The notes under the pieces: generated by a model
The model's database searches: none
The model's input: only the letters and a program-made list of their open reading frames with translations
What the model was told of the DNA's origin: nothing
NCBI RefSeq assembly: GCF_002087235.1
Contig: NZ_MUIO01000018.1
Coordinates: forward strand, 1-64,000
Length of the DNA: 64,000 nucleotides
Source: Pseudomonas floridensis
Lineage (GTDB): Bacteria; Pseudomonadota; Gammaproteobacteria; Pseudomonadales; Pseudomonadaceae
Direction: 5' to 3'
Shown here: piece by piece, positions 16,742 to 25,657 of the stretch
Layout of the letters: the number at the start of each line of letters is the position of its first letter
Numbering within the stretch: position 1 is the stretch's first letter
Translations under genes and position numbers: made by a program

Positions 16742-17521
16742 TCAGGGAATCCAGGTGATGCGTGGGTAATCACGCAGGGGATGGCGGTCGACCAGCGCCT
16801 TGGCGCCGAACACACCGAGTAGCATTTGAGGCGTCAGCACGTCCCATGGCGTTCCCTGTGCAACCAGTCGGCCGTGATGCACGACGTACAGCCGGTCGCA
16901 GAACGCTGCCGCCAGGTTCAGGTCATGAATGCTGGCCAGCGTCGCCACGCCGAGCTGTTTGACCAGCCCCAGCAGTTCGAGCTGATGGCGCGGATCGAGG
17001 TGGTTGGTCGGCTCGTCCAGCACCATCAACCGGGGTTCCTGAACCAACGCGCGTGCCAGCAGGCAGCGCTGTTTTTCACCGCCAGACAAGGTGTCGAAAC
17101 GGTGCTGCTCATAGCCCTCCAGACCGACGGCCTTCAGCGCGTCTTTCACCACGGTGCGGTCGTGGGGGCTGTCCGCCGAGAAAAATCCCTGGTGGGGCGC
17201 ACGGCCCATGGTCGTGACATCCAGCAGCGTCAGACCGAATGCATCGGGAAATTCCTGAGCAACCACGGCAACCTGCTGCGCGCACCAACGAGGGCTGCGG
17301 CTCCAGATGTCATGGTCGTTCAGCACGACGTTGCCCTTGTGCGGACGGCTGTAGCGAAACGCGCAGCGCAGCAGGCTGGTCTTGCCACTGCCATTGGGGC
17401 CGATCAGCCCCACGAACTCGCCTGCGGCGATCTGCAGGTCGATGTCCTTGAGAGTGAAATGCTCGTGCTCGCAGACAGACGCCTGTTCCGGTGCCCACGC
17501 CAGCTCCTTGAGCGCAAGCAT
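16742..17521 (-). CDS. ABC importer ATPase (FecE/BtuD-like)
   Basis: A 259-aa ATP-binding subunit with Walker A GPNGSGKT, signature LSGGEKQR, Walker B LMVLDEPTNHLD and a switch His in ASIHDLNLAAAF. I start at the ATG at 17521, which shares the ATGA overlap with the stop codon of the receptor gene. The longer in-frame start at 17668 would lie inside the receptor gene and adds no recognisable sequence. It energises the FecCD permease two genes downstream. All four genes are tightly packed, which implies one transcript from the Zur-type promoter. Confidence 0.9.
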   Translation of the reverse strand: MLALKELAWAPEQASVCEHEHFTLKDIDLQIAAGEFVGLIGPNGSGKTSLLRCAFRYSRPHKGNVVLNDHDIWSRSPRWCAQQVAVVAQEFPDAFGLTLLDVTTMGRAPHQGFFSADSPHDRTVVKDALKAVGLEGYEQHRFDTLSGGEKQRCLLARALVQEPRLMVLDEPTNHLDPRHQLELLGLVKQLGVATLASIHDLNLAAAFCDRLYVVHHGRLVAQGTPWDVLTPQMLLGVFGAKALVDRHPLRDYPRITWIP

Positions 17522-19668
17522 CAGAAGCTCAGGTCCGCAGTGACAAACAACGAGCGCGGCTCCCCCAGAATCCATTGCTGGCCTTCGTTGTACTGACTCG
17601 CCGCGTACTGGCGATCGAACAGATTGCGCAGTTGCAGACCCAGCGTGGTATTGCGCAGCGCTTTCCATGACAGGCTGGCGTCTGCCACGGTGTAGGCGGG
17701 CAGTTCACGGGTGTTGGCGATATCGGCATAACGGCTGTCGACGTAGCGCAGCCCGCCACCCATCTGCACAGTGCTGCCCAATTGTTTATCGAGCCAAAGG
17801 TTGGCGGTGCGCCTGGGTACATCGACCGGCGTGTTGCCGTCACGCGAAACGGCCACACCCGCCACGCTCTGGTCGAATCGATCGTAGCGGGCGCGCACAA
17901 AGGCCGCGTTGGCGCTCAACGTCCAGTCCTGCGGCAGTTGCAGCTTCATGCTCGCCTCAATCCCATTGGAGGACTGCTGTCCGACCTGCTGGGTGAGGTC
18001 GGGATTGCCTGCGTCGGTGGTGAGCAGTTTCTTCTTGATGATGTGATAGGCAGCCAGTGTCCATTCCAGGCGCTCATCCCACAGGGCTTGCTTGAAGCCG
18101 ATTTCCGATTGCCGTGCGGTGGCCAGATCGAACTGTTGCTGGCCGGGATTGAGCGAGACCAGGCTGCCGACGCCATCGGTGCTGGTGGAGTATTGAGCGT
18201 AGGTCGAGCTGCTCGGTGTCAGCGCGTACACCAGACCTGCTTTCCAGTTGTTGCCGATCAGGTCTTTTTCGGTACGGCTGTCGTCACGCAGCGCATTGCG
18301 CTCGATATTCACGTAGTCACGACGTACGCCGGTGACGACTGACAACTGATCAGTCAGCCGGGTGCGGTTTTCGCCGAAGACCGACAGTTGCCGGGTCGTG
18401 CTTTTGAACAGTTCGGAGTAGGGCGAAGCACTCTGGAAACGCCCGGGTGCGGGGTTCTCGATATCGATCGGATCGCCCGCCGGATTCACGTCGTCATACG
18501 GCGAGTTATTGGTCAGTTTGAAACGGATGCGGTTGACGTCCATGCCCAGCACGCTCTGGCTTTCAAGGCCTGCCAGGCTGTGCTTGAACGTGAAGGTCTG
18601 GCGGTCGCCCACCTGTTCCTGATTGTGTTTGATGCTGAAATAGCCGCTGCGCGACAGCTGTTGTGTGGCGGCATCCCAGTTGTAGTTTTCCGCGTTCTGC
18701 CAGCGCCGGTGCGAGGTCAGGTAATACAGCTCGTTGGATGAGGCCACCTGATCGGAGATCTGCCAGTCAGTGGTCAGTCGCGTCCACTGATCGTCGTAAC
18801 GTTGCTCGTCGTTCTGGATGTTGTAGTTCTTGTCTCGCAGGCCTTCGTGGTAACGGCCGTTGATCATCGGCACGCCAAAGTAATTCATCGGGCGTTGATT
18901 GCCGCCGTCATGCGCAAGGGTGTACGACAGGTTGTCGCTGGCCTGCCAACGCAGTGCGCCACTGAAGAAGGTGCTGGCCGATTCTCCGCGATCCACCCAG
19001 CCATTGCTGTTTAGTTGATTGACGTTCAGGCGATAGCTCAATCGATCGGACAACGAGCCACCACTGTCGAGCGCGGCCTGCGTGCTGTCATAAGAGCCAT
19101 AGCCGAGACGAAGGTGGTTCTGGATCTCGCCTTCGAAGGGTTTCTTGGGAATGACATTGATCACGGCGCCCGTCGCCCCTTCGCCATAAAGCACCGACGC
19201 CGGGCCGCGCAGCACTTCAATGCGTTCGATGGCCCAGGTATCGACCGGCATCGTGACCGTGCCCATGGCGCTGTACATGCGGCTGCCGTCATACAACTGC
19301 ATCACCGATCCCTGACCGCTGAAGCCACGCGCTGACAAGGCGGTGCCGCCATCGCCCGGTGTGCCGATCGCTGTGATCCCCGGACTGCGTGCCACGGCTT
19401 GCTGCGCGTTGGCATCGCCACGGCTGCGCACCTCGTCGCCACTCAGCGAGCTGGTGCTTGCCGGCGTCTGCAAGGCCGTCAATGGCAAGCGCGAGCCTGC
19501 GCCGGTCACTGCATCCAGTGTCTCGCCGTTCTGCGGGTTGGCGGTGGAGCTGACCACGGAGGGCGCGAGTTCTATCTGCTGCGCGGCATGGGCATAAGCG
19601 CCACTGCCGCCAGCCAGCAGACACAGCGTTGTGACGGTGTAACGAGAGTGCGAAGAAGGGCGAATCAT
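17521..19668 (-). CDS. TonB-dependent outer-membrane receptor, probable zinc-complex uptake
   Basis: A 715-aa TonB-dependent receptor. The ATG at 19668 gives a signal peptide ending near GAYAHA. A plug domain follows (GITAIGTPGDGGTALSARGF, then RIEVLRGPASVLYGEGATGAVINV), and then a 22-strand barrel ending in a terminal Phe (FVTADLSF). It resembles siderophore receptors by domain model. However, a near-perfect Zur box lies 43-57 bases upstream, and the order receptor-ATPase-binding protein-permease matches P. aeruginosa PA2911-PA2914, reported as zinc-responsive. It probably imports a zinc complex. The alternative start at 19740 would put the Zur box inside the coding region, so I reject it. 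Confidence 0.88.
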   Translation of the reverse strand: MIRPSSHSRYTVTTLCLLAGGSGAYAHAAQQIELAPSVVSSTANPQNGETLDAVTGAGSRLPLTALQTPASTSSLSGDEVRSRGDANAQQAVARSPGITAIGTPGDGGTALSARGFSGQGSVMQLYDGSRMYSAMGTVTMPVDTWAIERIEVLRGPASVLYGEGATGAVINVIPKKPFEGEIQNHLRLGYGSYDSTQAALDSGGSLSDRLSYRLNVNQLNSNGWVDRGESASTFFSGALRWQASDNLSYTLAHDGGNQRPMNYFGVPMINGRYHEGLRDKNYNIQNDEQRYDDQWTRLTTDWQISDQVASSNELYYLTSHRRWQNAENYNWDAATQQLSRSGYFSIKHNQEQVGDRQTFTFKHSLAGLESQSVLGMDVNRIRFKLTNNSPYDDVNPAGDPIDIENPAPGRFQSASPYSELFKSTTRQLSVFGENRTRLTDQLSVVTGVRRDYVNIERNALRDDSRTEKDLIGNNWKAGLVYALTPSSSTYAQYSTSTDGVGSLVSLNPGQQQFDLATARQSEIGFKQALWDERLEWTLAAYHIIKKKLLTTDAGNPDLTQQVGQQSSNGIEASMKLQLPQDWTLSANAAFVRARYDRFDQSVAGVAVSRDGNTPVDVPRRTANLWLDKQLGSTVQMGGGLRYVDSRYADIANTRELPAYTVADASLSWKALRNTTLGLQLRNLFDRQYAASQYNEGQQWILGEPRSLFVTADLSF

Positions 19669-19710
19669 GGATGCGAGGTCGCTCGAAAAACTGCGGTGGA
19701 AGGCTTCAAG

Positions 19711-19725
19711 TGTTATAACATAACA
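19711..19725. promoter_or_regulatory. Zur box upstream of TonB/ABC operon
   Basis: TGTTATAACATAACA matches the gamma-proteobacterial Zur operator pattern TGTTATA-n-TATAACA at 13 of 14 arm positions. It lies about 50 bases upstream of the receptor start. Zur with zinc bound would repress the receptor and ABC genes, and zinc starvation would release them. Confidence 0.75.
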
Positions 19726-19837
19726 TTTGAGCCGCATCATTCCATGCTTTTCGAGGCTTTAAAAGCACGATGCCCGAACATGGGGTTCGGGTATCGTGTT
19801 GTGAAACATCTTTTCGTGCGTATGGATACGTTGTGCT

Positions 19838-20782
19838 TTACCCGCGCCGCGTCACCACCAGTTCAACCGCTGCAATGCGCTCGGCATCTTCATAACCTTC
19901 TTCAAGCAGCTCTTCCCCGAACACGTCCGGATCCAGTTCGCGGTAGGTCCAGGTCAGTTCTGCGTGATCGATCGCCTCTTTAACGGCGTCAAAGAACGGG
20001 TCCCGCTCTCCGGTCATGGCGACACCGGTATACAGCAGCAGCGAGCCGCCTGGTGCGAGGCGGTCGATGGCCTCGCGCACGATACGCACCGACAGGTCCG
20101 CGCCCAGCGAATCGCCGCCGTGGCGATAGGCGCGTTTTTGGGTGTCTTTCATGTACGGCGGATTGGCGACGATCAGATCGAAGCTGCCGGTCAGGCCTGT
20201 GAGCACATCACTGTGGCTGCATTCGAGATTGTCCAGCCCGGCGACGGTGGCGTTGACCTGCGCGAAGTGCAGCGCTTTGGGATTGATATCCACGGCGTGA
20301 ACTTGCGCGTCCGGTCTTGCCTGAGCGATGAGCAGCGCCCCGGCGCCCGTGCCGCAGCCGATGTCCACGGCACGCTTGATCAGGTGTGATGTGCTGTGCA
20401 GATGCCGCTCAATCGACTGAGCGAAACGATAGGTATCCGGTCCGAAAAACACTGAGTCTTCATCGTGGGTCGGGTACGCCGAATGCACCAGCAGCAGGTC
20501 ATTGAGGCTTGAAAACCTGACCCGGCTTTTCAAGCCGTCCTCACTTCTTTGCAGAACGCCGGCTTCCAGCAAGCCTTGTGCTTCCGAGACCGGCAGCATG
20601 GACTCCGGAATAATCCGGCTCCATCCGAATACGTCTCGCAACGACGATGCGGCGCGGTTTTCCGGACGATCATTGACCCGTTGATGGGTCAGAGGTGTCG
20701 GCGTGATGAAACGGTAACTGCCCGCTTTCAGCCGCTGCGCCAGGGCGATCAGTGCCGTGCGGTCCGGCAACGTCAGGCTCAT
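19838..20782 (-). CDS. class I SAM-dependent methyltransferase with NPPY motif
   Basis: A 314-aa methyltransferase. About residues 1-130 form an N-terminal region of the type found in PrmC/HemK relatives. The catalytic domain has SAM motif AVDIGCGTGAGAL (138-150), acidic VHAVDINPKA (161-170) and NPPY at 207-210, typical of enzymes that methylate amide or amino nitrogen in protein glutamine, nucleic acid bases or small molecules. The gene overlaps the diiron-protein gene by 4 bases (ATGA), so the two very likely act together. The housekeeping prmC lies by prfA, so this is a different enzyme. The substrate is unknown; a role in making a small specialised metabolite is possible. Confidence 0.83.
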   Translation of the reverse strand: MSLTLPDRTALIALAQRLKAGSYRFITPTPLTHQRVNDRPENRAASSLRDVFGWSRIIPESMLPVSEAQGLLEAGVLQRSEDGLKSRVRFSSLNDLLLVHSAYPTHDEDSVFFGPDTYRFAQSIERHLHSTSHLIKRAVDIGCGTGAGALLIAQARPDAQVHAVDINPKALHFAQVNATVAGLDNLECSHSDVLTGLTGSFDLIVANPPYMKDTQKRAYRHGGDSLGADLSVRIVREAIDRLAPGGSLLLYTGVAMTGERDPFFDAVKEAIDHAELTWTYRELDPDVFGEELLEEGYEDAERIAAVELVVTRRG

Positions 20783-22230
20783 GCTCGGGCTCCTGTCATA
20801 CGCTCGGCCATGTGTGATACGAACAAGCGCGTGGCGTAGAGACCGGCGGCGCTCGCATGGCGTGCGGGTGACATGCTTTCGATCAATGCAGGCATCTTTT
20901 CGGCAGCGGCAACGCAGGCGAGTTTTCCGTGCAGTTCCCGGACATCCGGGTCGGCATCGACTTCGGCGTCAAGTGCCTGTGCCGGAGCGTACTGACCGCT
21001 GCCCGGCAAGTTGCGAAACCGTGAGCGGAACGCTTCGGGCAGGCGTTTACCGGCACTCGGCTGAGCGCTTCCATCCGCCAGCCAGTCACCGGCGATCCAG
21101 TCATGCACCAGCTGTTTTTCATAACCGTTGAACACACCGAACATGGGGGCTCCAACCCCTTCGAACAGTTGCCAGAAACGGCTGTGGATCGGGTCCTGGT
21201 GACGCTTGATCCAGCCGCGATTTTCCAGAACGTTGAGAAATTCAGGAATCTGATCCGGCTTGGCGAGCCACTCGTTGACGGTCTTGCCGTCCAGCCGACA
21301 GTAATCGGAATGCATGTGCTGGCCAAAGGTGCGCTTGCGCTCGAGCATGGCGATCACTTCCTGTTCCAGATCGAACGACTGAATCACTGCCGATGAACCA
21401 ATGCCCAGTTCGTTGAGTTTGAACCCGCTGGCCACCCGACGATAGAACGCATCGCGCTCCTGCCCGGTCGGCAACAGCGACATGACACTTTGCGCAGCCT
21501 TGCGTGCATGGCCAGTGCTGGCGTTGTCGATAGTGACGTGCAGGGTGAAGTAATAAGGATCGATGCCCAGTTCGTTAAGCTCGAACGAGGTGATCAGCAA
21601 ATGCAGGGGCAATTGCTCATAACCCAAGTTGTAGCCGATCACTTCGGGAAGGAACTCATCGCTCAAGTGCCCCAACGACAACTGGATAGCGCCCTGCAGA
21701 TACGCCTCATCCTGCAACGGCACCGAGCCGTCGCAGTCCAGGTCAGCCATCAGCTTGCGGTACAGCGACACATGGTTCTGCGCCTGCTCGCCATCTCCCA
21801 GCTCTTCCAGATACGTGCGTATCAGCCCGTGGAACCGGTAATCCGCCCAATGTGGTAGCAGCCCGTACAGCCACGCCCCGTCCACCAGTTTGGTAGGCGC
21901 GACCTGCTGGATGAAATACATCGCATGGGCTTTGTTCTTGAAAAAGCGTCGCGGCTGACCGGCGCGGCGCTGTTCCAGATACAACGCATATTGCTCGGCG
22001 ACCTGAGCGACGTTCTGCTCGATCCACTGCTCCAGCGCGTCCGGCTGCTCAGGAAGCTCGCAGGCTTCCCGGTCCGCCAGCGCCAGGCAACGTTCGAGAA
22101 AAACGACTGCTTCGTTTCGCTGCTCCGCAGCACCTTCACTCATGAGGGATTGATAGACAGCTTTTGATTCTTCTTCCACTACGGTCGGTTTGATGACAGT
22201 ACTGCCTGTTATCAATTGAAGAGACGTCAT
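20779..22230 (-). CDS. haem-oxygenase-like diiron (iron-containing redox enzyme) protein
   Basis: A 483-aa protein of the iron-containing redox enzyme family, which shares the haem-oxygenase-like diiron oxidase (HDO) fold. Diagnostic segments are LEELGDGEQAQNHVSLYRKL (141-160, with Glu142/143 and His153) and, in the metal-binding helix, His231-x3-Asp235-x5-His241 within YYFTLHVTIDNASTGHARK. Glu217 or Glu220 just before it may complete the site. Known HDOs cleave or oxidise amino acids and fatty acids (UndA, BesC, SznF). The C-terminal 200 residues are extra compared with small HDOs and I cannot assign them. It is translationally coupled to a methyltransferase gene and divergent from APS kinase. 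The 237-base upstream gap has small palindromes (TTCTATAGAA at 22292, TGGCTAGCCA at 22405). Confidence 0.78.
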   Translation of the reverse strand: MTSLQLITGSTVIKPTVVEEESKAVYQSLMSEGAAEQRNEAVVFLERCLALADREACELPEQPDALEQWIEQNVAQVAEQYALYLEQRRAGQPRRFFKNKAHAMYFIQQVAPTKLVDGAWLYGLLPHWADYRFHGLIRTYLEELGDGEQAQNHVSLYRKLMADLDCDGSVPLQDEAYLQGAIQLSLGHLSDEFLPEVIGYNLGYEQLPLHLLITSFELNELGIDPYYFTLHVTIDNASTGHARKAAQSVMSLLPTGQERDAFYRRVASGFKLNELGIGSSAVIQSFDLEQEVIAMLERKRTFGQHMHSDYCRLDGKTVNEWLAKPDQIPEFLNVLENRGWIKRHQDPIHSRFWQLFEGVGAPMFGVFNGYEKQLVHDWIAGDWLADGSAQPSAGKRLPEAFRSRFRNLPGSGQYAPAQALDAEVDADPDVRELHGKLACVAAAEKMPALIESMSPARHASAAGLYATRLFVSHMAERMTGARA

Positions 22231-22467
22231 AAAAATCGTACCTCGGCAGTTGAGAGTCGCGAGAGAAGCGGTCGCACGAGACTTTCTGTTGTTCTATAGA
22301 AAAAAGAGTATCTGGCTGTTTGGAAAATTCAGCGTTTCTTGTCGACTACCGATGGGTGGCATTTTGTCTGGCGGGAGACCGAGGAGTGAATCGCTAGGCG
22401 TAGATGGCTAGCCAGCCGCCAAAGACGCTATTCTCGCGCTACGTTTGAACATCTTGAATGGACGCTC

Positions 22468-23073
22468 ATGAACAAGCCGCCCTCTGATTCAGAGCCTTGG
22501 GTCTGGCCATCCAGCCAGGTCAGTGCCTCTGACCGCGAAGCACTGTTGAGGCAAACGCCAGGCACGTTCTGGCTGACCGGGCTCAGTGGCTCGGGAAAAT
22601 CGACCCTGGCGTTCGCGCTGGAACGCGCGCTGTTCGACATGGGCCGGGTGGCCTGCACGCTGGATGGCGATAATGTTCGTCAGGGGCTGTGTCGGGATCT
22701 GGGGTTTGGCGCGGCCGACAGATCGGAAAATATAAGGCGCATCGCCGAGGTCGCCCGGCTCATGAACGATTCGGGTCTGATCGTGATCACCTCGTTCATT
22801 TCCCCCTATCGGGATGATCGGCAAAGGGCTCGTTCGATCATCGGCGCTGACCGGTTTGTCGAAGTGTTCATCAGCACGCCGCTGGAAACCTGCATCAAGC
22901 GAGACCCCAAAGGGCTTTATCACAAGGCCTCGACCGGCGAGCTGAAAAACTTCACAGGTATCAGCGCTCCTTATGAGCAGCCGCTCAATGCCGACCTGCT
23001 TCTGGATACCAGCGCACTGTCGGTCGAGCAATGTCTGGAAAGGATCTTGCCCCTGTTGAAGAAGGAAGTTTAG
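22468..23073 (+). CDS. cysC: adenylylsulfate (APS) kinase
   Basis: A 201-aa APS kinase that phosphorylates adenylylsulfate to PAPS, the sulfate donor for sulfotransferases. Walker A is GLSGSGKST near residues 38-46, followed by LDGDNVRQGL, the FSEADRxEN-equivalent GFGAADRSENIRRI, ISPYRDDR and DPKGLYHKA, all standard. It is a stand-alone kinase, without the CysN fusion seen in many Pseudomonas. Assimilation through APS reductase does not need PAPS, so a separate cysC may supply a dedicated sulfation reaction; I see no sulfotransferase in the window. It is divergent from the HDO/methyltransferase pair. Confidence 0.9.
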   Translation: MNKPPSDSEPWVWPSSQVSASDREALLRQTPGTFWLTGLSGSGKSTLAFALERALFDMGRVACTLDGDNVRQGLCRDLGFGAADRSENIRRIAEVARLMNDSGLIVITSFISPYRDDRQRARSIIGADRFVEVFISTPLETCIKRDPKGLYHKASTGELKNFTGISAPYEQPLNADLLLDTSALSVEQCLERILPLLKKEV

Positions 23074-23380
23074 GGTTGCCTGGCGAGCAAGCGGCGATGA
23101 ATGCCGGAATCTGCTCAAGGGCCTGTACAGCGGCCGCGTGCTGCGATGAAGTGTCTGCCAAAGGCATCGCGGAGATCGAAAACGGCAAGCTGGCTGCAGC
23201 TCATGGCGGTGATGTTGCCAGACAGTAATCTGGTCCGACCGCATGAATGGAGCCTATCAGGCTCGCATCATGCGGTGTGCCGGCTTGTATATCCCGTCAC
23301 ACACTCACCGTCCACGGCACTCATTCGGGGCGTGAGTGTCGGGTATGCCAACTAATTCAAACTGCACGCCTACAAAAAAA

Positions 23381-23396
23381 CCGGCTAAACGCCGGC
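23381..23396. terminator. short bidirectional-type terminator hairpin
   Basis: CCGGC-TAAAC-GCCGG sits between an A-run on the left (seven A at 23374-23380) and CTTTCG on the right. The A-run is a T-run when read on the minus strand, so it may end transcription of the minus-strand catalase unit. It may also serve cysC. The rest of 23074-23456 holds no supportable gene. Confidence 0.45.
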
Positions 23397-23456
23397 TTTC
23401 GTGTGTGTCTTCAAGCTTGTCTCTCTACGAGGCATATCAATAACGACATATTGATG

Positions 23457-23642
23457 TCAGCGACGGGGTAAATGGTTGTCGAGCAAAGAGCCGACGCCGA
23501 ATACACGGGTCGCCATGACGACCTGAAAGCCTCGGCGGGCCAAACGTGCTTGCGCCTCAAAGGACTGAAGGCCCTTATGAAACACTGCGTCGCTCAGTTC
23601 ATTCGCATTCTGAAACGGTGAGAGCGAAGGGGGTGTCTTCAT
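23457..23642 (-). CDS. small hypothetical protein downstream of Mn catalase (61 aa)
   Basis: A 61-aa basic protein, unknown to me. I chose the ATG at 23642 because GGAG lies nine bases upstream; a longer reading frame to 23873 overlaps the catalase gene and looks like a shadow. The sequence is compact (SLSPFQNANELSDAVFHKGL, then ARRGFQVVMATRVFGVGSL), with no signal peptide. It begins 44 bases after the catalase stop codon on the same strand, so co-transcription is likely and a role in the same stress response is plausible. Confidence 0.5.
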   Translation of the reverse strand: MKTPPSLSPFQNANELSDAVFHKGLQSFEAQARLARRGFQVVMATRVFGVGSLLDNHLPRR

Positions 23643-23686
23643 GATGTCTATCTCCATGTTCATCGAAAGCCGACGGCTGTTGCGCG

Positions 23687-24568
23687 TCAAAGCGCCTTGC
23701 CTTGGACGAATCCCGATCCCAGGTCTGCACCGGTAACAGGATTGGCTTGTGGATCGGACGTGGTGCGCGTTTTCATCGCTTCCAGGACTGCCGCATCGTC
23801 CGCGTTCAGCGTGACTGAAGCGGAACCGTCTCCGCCATCGACCGCAGGCTGTGGCGATTCGACGTATTCCCATTCTTCGCCCTGATTCCAGGCCCCGCGT
23901 ACATTGGGCTCGCCAGACATATTGAAATACTTGTTGGTGAACTCGGGCATGCCTGGCAGCTTGCCTTGCGGGAAGTTGGGCTGGATGGCATGCAACGCTT
24001 TTTCAAAGGACAACTGGTGAGCGATTTCGCGCGTCATCAGAAAGCCCAGCGCCTCTTTCACGCCTGGGTCATCGGTGACGTTCATCAAGCGTTCGTAAAC
24101 GATCTTGGCCCGTGCTTCGGCAGCGATGTTGGAACGAAAGTCGGCAGTGGGTTCGCCAATGGTGTCGATATAGGCGGCGGTCCAGGGCACACCCGCGGAG
24201 TTGACCAAAGGCGCGCCTGCGCCATAGAGCAGGCTGGTGATGTGCGAGTCATTGCCTGCGCCATTGAGGGCCCGGTACAACTCGCCTTCCTCCTGAATGC
24301 CTTCGGCCAACTGGCCCTTGGCACCTTTGTTGAGCATGACAATAATGGAGCCGACGATTTCCAGATGGCTGAGCTCCTCTGTTGCGATGTCCATCAACAG
24401 GTCTTTGCGACCTGGATCGTCTTCACTCAAACCCTGGGTAAAGTAGCGTCCCGCAGCGGCAAGCTCGCCTTGAGCGCCGCCGAATTGCTCCAGCAGAAGG
24501 TTGGCAAGTCCCGGGTTTGGACGGGCTACACGGACGGTGTACTGAAGGCGCTTGTTATGTATGAACAT
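23687..24568 (-). CDS. manganese (non-haem) catalase
   Basis: A 293-aa manganese catalase that dismutates hydrogen peroxide with a dimanganese centre in a four-helix bundle. Expected ligands are visible: Glu35 (GGAQGELAAAG), Glu65 and His68 (ATEELSHLE), Glu151 (AAEARAKIVYE) and Glu181/His184 (TREIAHQLSF). The length is normal. The C-terminal tail (about 240-293) is rich in Ala, Asp and Gly and probably wraps the neighbouring subunit. It is the first gene of a probable two-gene unit with the 61-aa protein. Being haem- and iron-free, it would protect under iron limitation or in stationary phase. Confidence 0.93.
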   Translation of the reverse strand: MFIHNKRLQYTVRVARPNPGLANLLLEQFGGAQGELAAAGRYFTQGLSEDDPGRKDLLMDIATEELSHLEIVGSIIVMLNKGAKGQLAEGIQEEGELYRALNGAGNDSHITSLLYGAGAPLVNSAGVPWTAAYIDTIGEPTADFRSNIAAEARAKIVYERLMNVTDDPGVKEALGFLMTREIAHQLSFEKALHAIQPNFPQGKLPGMPEFTNKYFNMSGEPNVRGAWNQGEEWEYVESPQPAVDGGDGSASVTLNADDAAVLEAMKTRTTSDPQANPVTGADLGSGFVQGKAL

Positions 24569-24998
24569 ATCGTTTCCTCAGGCTGACTCTCTTGGGAAGC
24601 GTCGACTCACACGAGGTGAGCGTGACATGACGCAGTCAAGAGTTATGAGAAAGCGCGTGGCGGAATGTTGCTCGCAATGAGCATTTACAGGATGGGTGGT
24701 TAAATAAATCGAGTTCAATAGAATTTCGTTATTTCCTACGTCTGTGTAAAAACATACTTGAACAGTCCGCACGGCTTCTGAATACAGGGGCCGTATACGT
24801 ATTTGTCAAACGGCTTGATAAACAGGCAGTTTTTCGCCGTTATTAACAATAACTATGGTCTGGTTTTTTGAAGTTGAGTATCAGGAATGATTGAAAGAGG
24901 TGGCCATGTGATATCGCATAAAAAGCCTGCGTAAATACTTGGAATTTTTCGAAACCACCACGATCTGTTTTGCGAGTGGACAAAGCAGGAGCAACAAA
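24569..24998. other. intergenic region without recognisable gene
   Basis: This 430-base stretch between the divergent catalase gene and the DUF6555 gene is AT-richer than its surroundings and must contain both promoters. Short frames on both strands are unconvincing. I see no clear palindrome or terminator. Confidence 0.5.
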
Positions 24999-25223
24999 AT
25001 GGCAGATGAAAAACACTACCGGATCGATTATTTGCTGCACGGTAGCTATAAGACCTTCTATATCAGGGCCGTCAACATGGACAATCAGGAAGCCTGGCAC
25101 TGGGCGACGGTCGATGCCGGTTTTGGCTCCATTCCCAAGTATCGATCCGATCGGGTGCCTAAGCTGAGCAAACCCCAGGCTGAAAAGCTCGGGCTGTCGA
25201 ATGTGGAATGGAAGAGGGCGTGA
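24999..25223 (+). CDS. small DUF6555-like protein
   Basis: A 74-aa protein that I recognise as a small conserved Pseudomonas family (DUF6555-like), without known function. The ATG at 24999 follows GGAGCAAC and is preferred to the in-frame ATG at 24939. The sequence alternates aromatic and polar residues (HYRIDYLLHGSYKTFYIRA), typical of a small beta-sheet protein, and includes the segment AWHWATVDAG. It is cytosolic. A 9-of-10-bp stem-loop (25224-25233 with 25265-25274) follows the stop codon and may act as a weak terminator. Confidence 0.7.
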   Translation: MADEKHYRIDYLLHGSYKTFYIRAVNMDNQEAWHWATVDAGFGSIPKYRSDRVPKLSKPQAEKLGLSNVEWKRA

Positions 25224-25282
25224 GGCTTCAAGGTAAAGCGACAAACGACCTTCACCACGTGCAGCCTTGAAGTCGCACGGCG

Positions 25283-25546
25283 GTGAATGGAGGCGATGTG
25301 ATTGATCTTATTCAGTGGCCAGCCATGGCCGTGACGGTTGTGGCGGCCTGGTTCATCGGGTCCCAGCAACCGCAGAAGCGGATGCTTGCCTTCTGGTGCT
25401 TCATCCTCAGCAACGTTCTCTGGGTCATCTGGGGCCTTCACGCAAACGCCTATGCGCTGATCGTGCTGCAACTTTTTTTGGGTGCGATCAATTTGAGAGG
25501 TTTCAGAAAGAATCGACAAGGCGCCAGAAACGATTCAGGACGCTGA
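25283..25546 (+). CDS. small inner-membrane protein
   Basis: An 87-aa protein with two or three membrane helices (PAMAVTVVAAWFIG, MLAFWCFILSNVLWVIWGL, YALIVLQLFLGAINLRGF) and a basic tail (RKNRQGARN). Close relatives are common in Pseudomonas and are sometimes loosely called amino acid transporters, without evidence. A GTG at 25298 with GGAGG just upstream is a possible alternative start. The SNVLWVIWG segment recalls small sugar/MTP-type membrane proteins, but I would not assign a function. Confidence 0.65.
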   Translation: MNGGDVIDLIQWPAMAVTVVAAWFIGSQQPQKRMLAFWCFILSNVLWVIWGLHANAYALIVLQLFLGAINLRGFRKNRQGARNDSGR

Positions 25547-25657
25547 CTGCTTTGCGTTCGCCACGCGTTTTGGCCGGTCTCCATTTGAAACAGTGAGTTA
25601 CACAAAGCCCATCTTCGCGTTATTGACAGGCGTTGGTTTTACGTCGCGTTTTCCTCC

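Noticed and set aside
14744..19668. Ferric-siderophore uptake as the primary annotation
   Set aside because: Domain similarity allows it, but the only clear regulatory site is a Zur box and I see no Fur box or siderophore gene nearby.
23643..23873. N-terminal extension of the 61-aa gene into the catalase gene
   Set aside because: It overlaps the catalase coding region in another frame and has an Arg/Cys-rich shadow composition; a good ribosome site supports the start at 23642.
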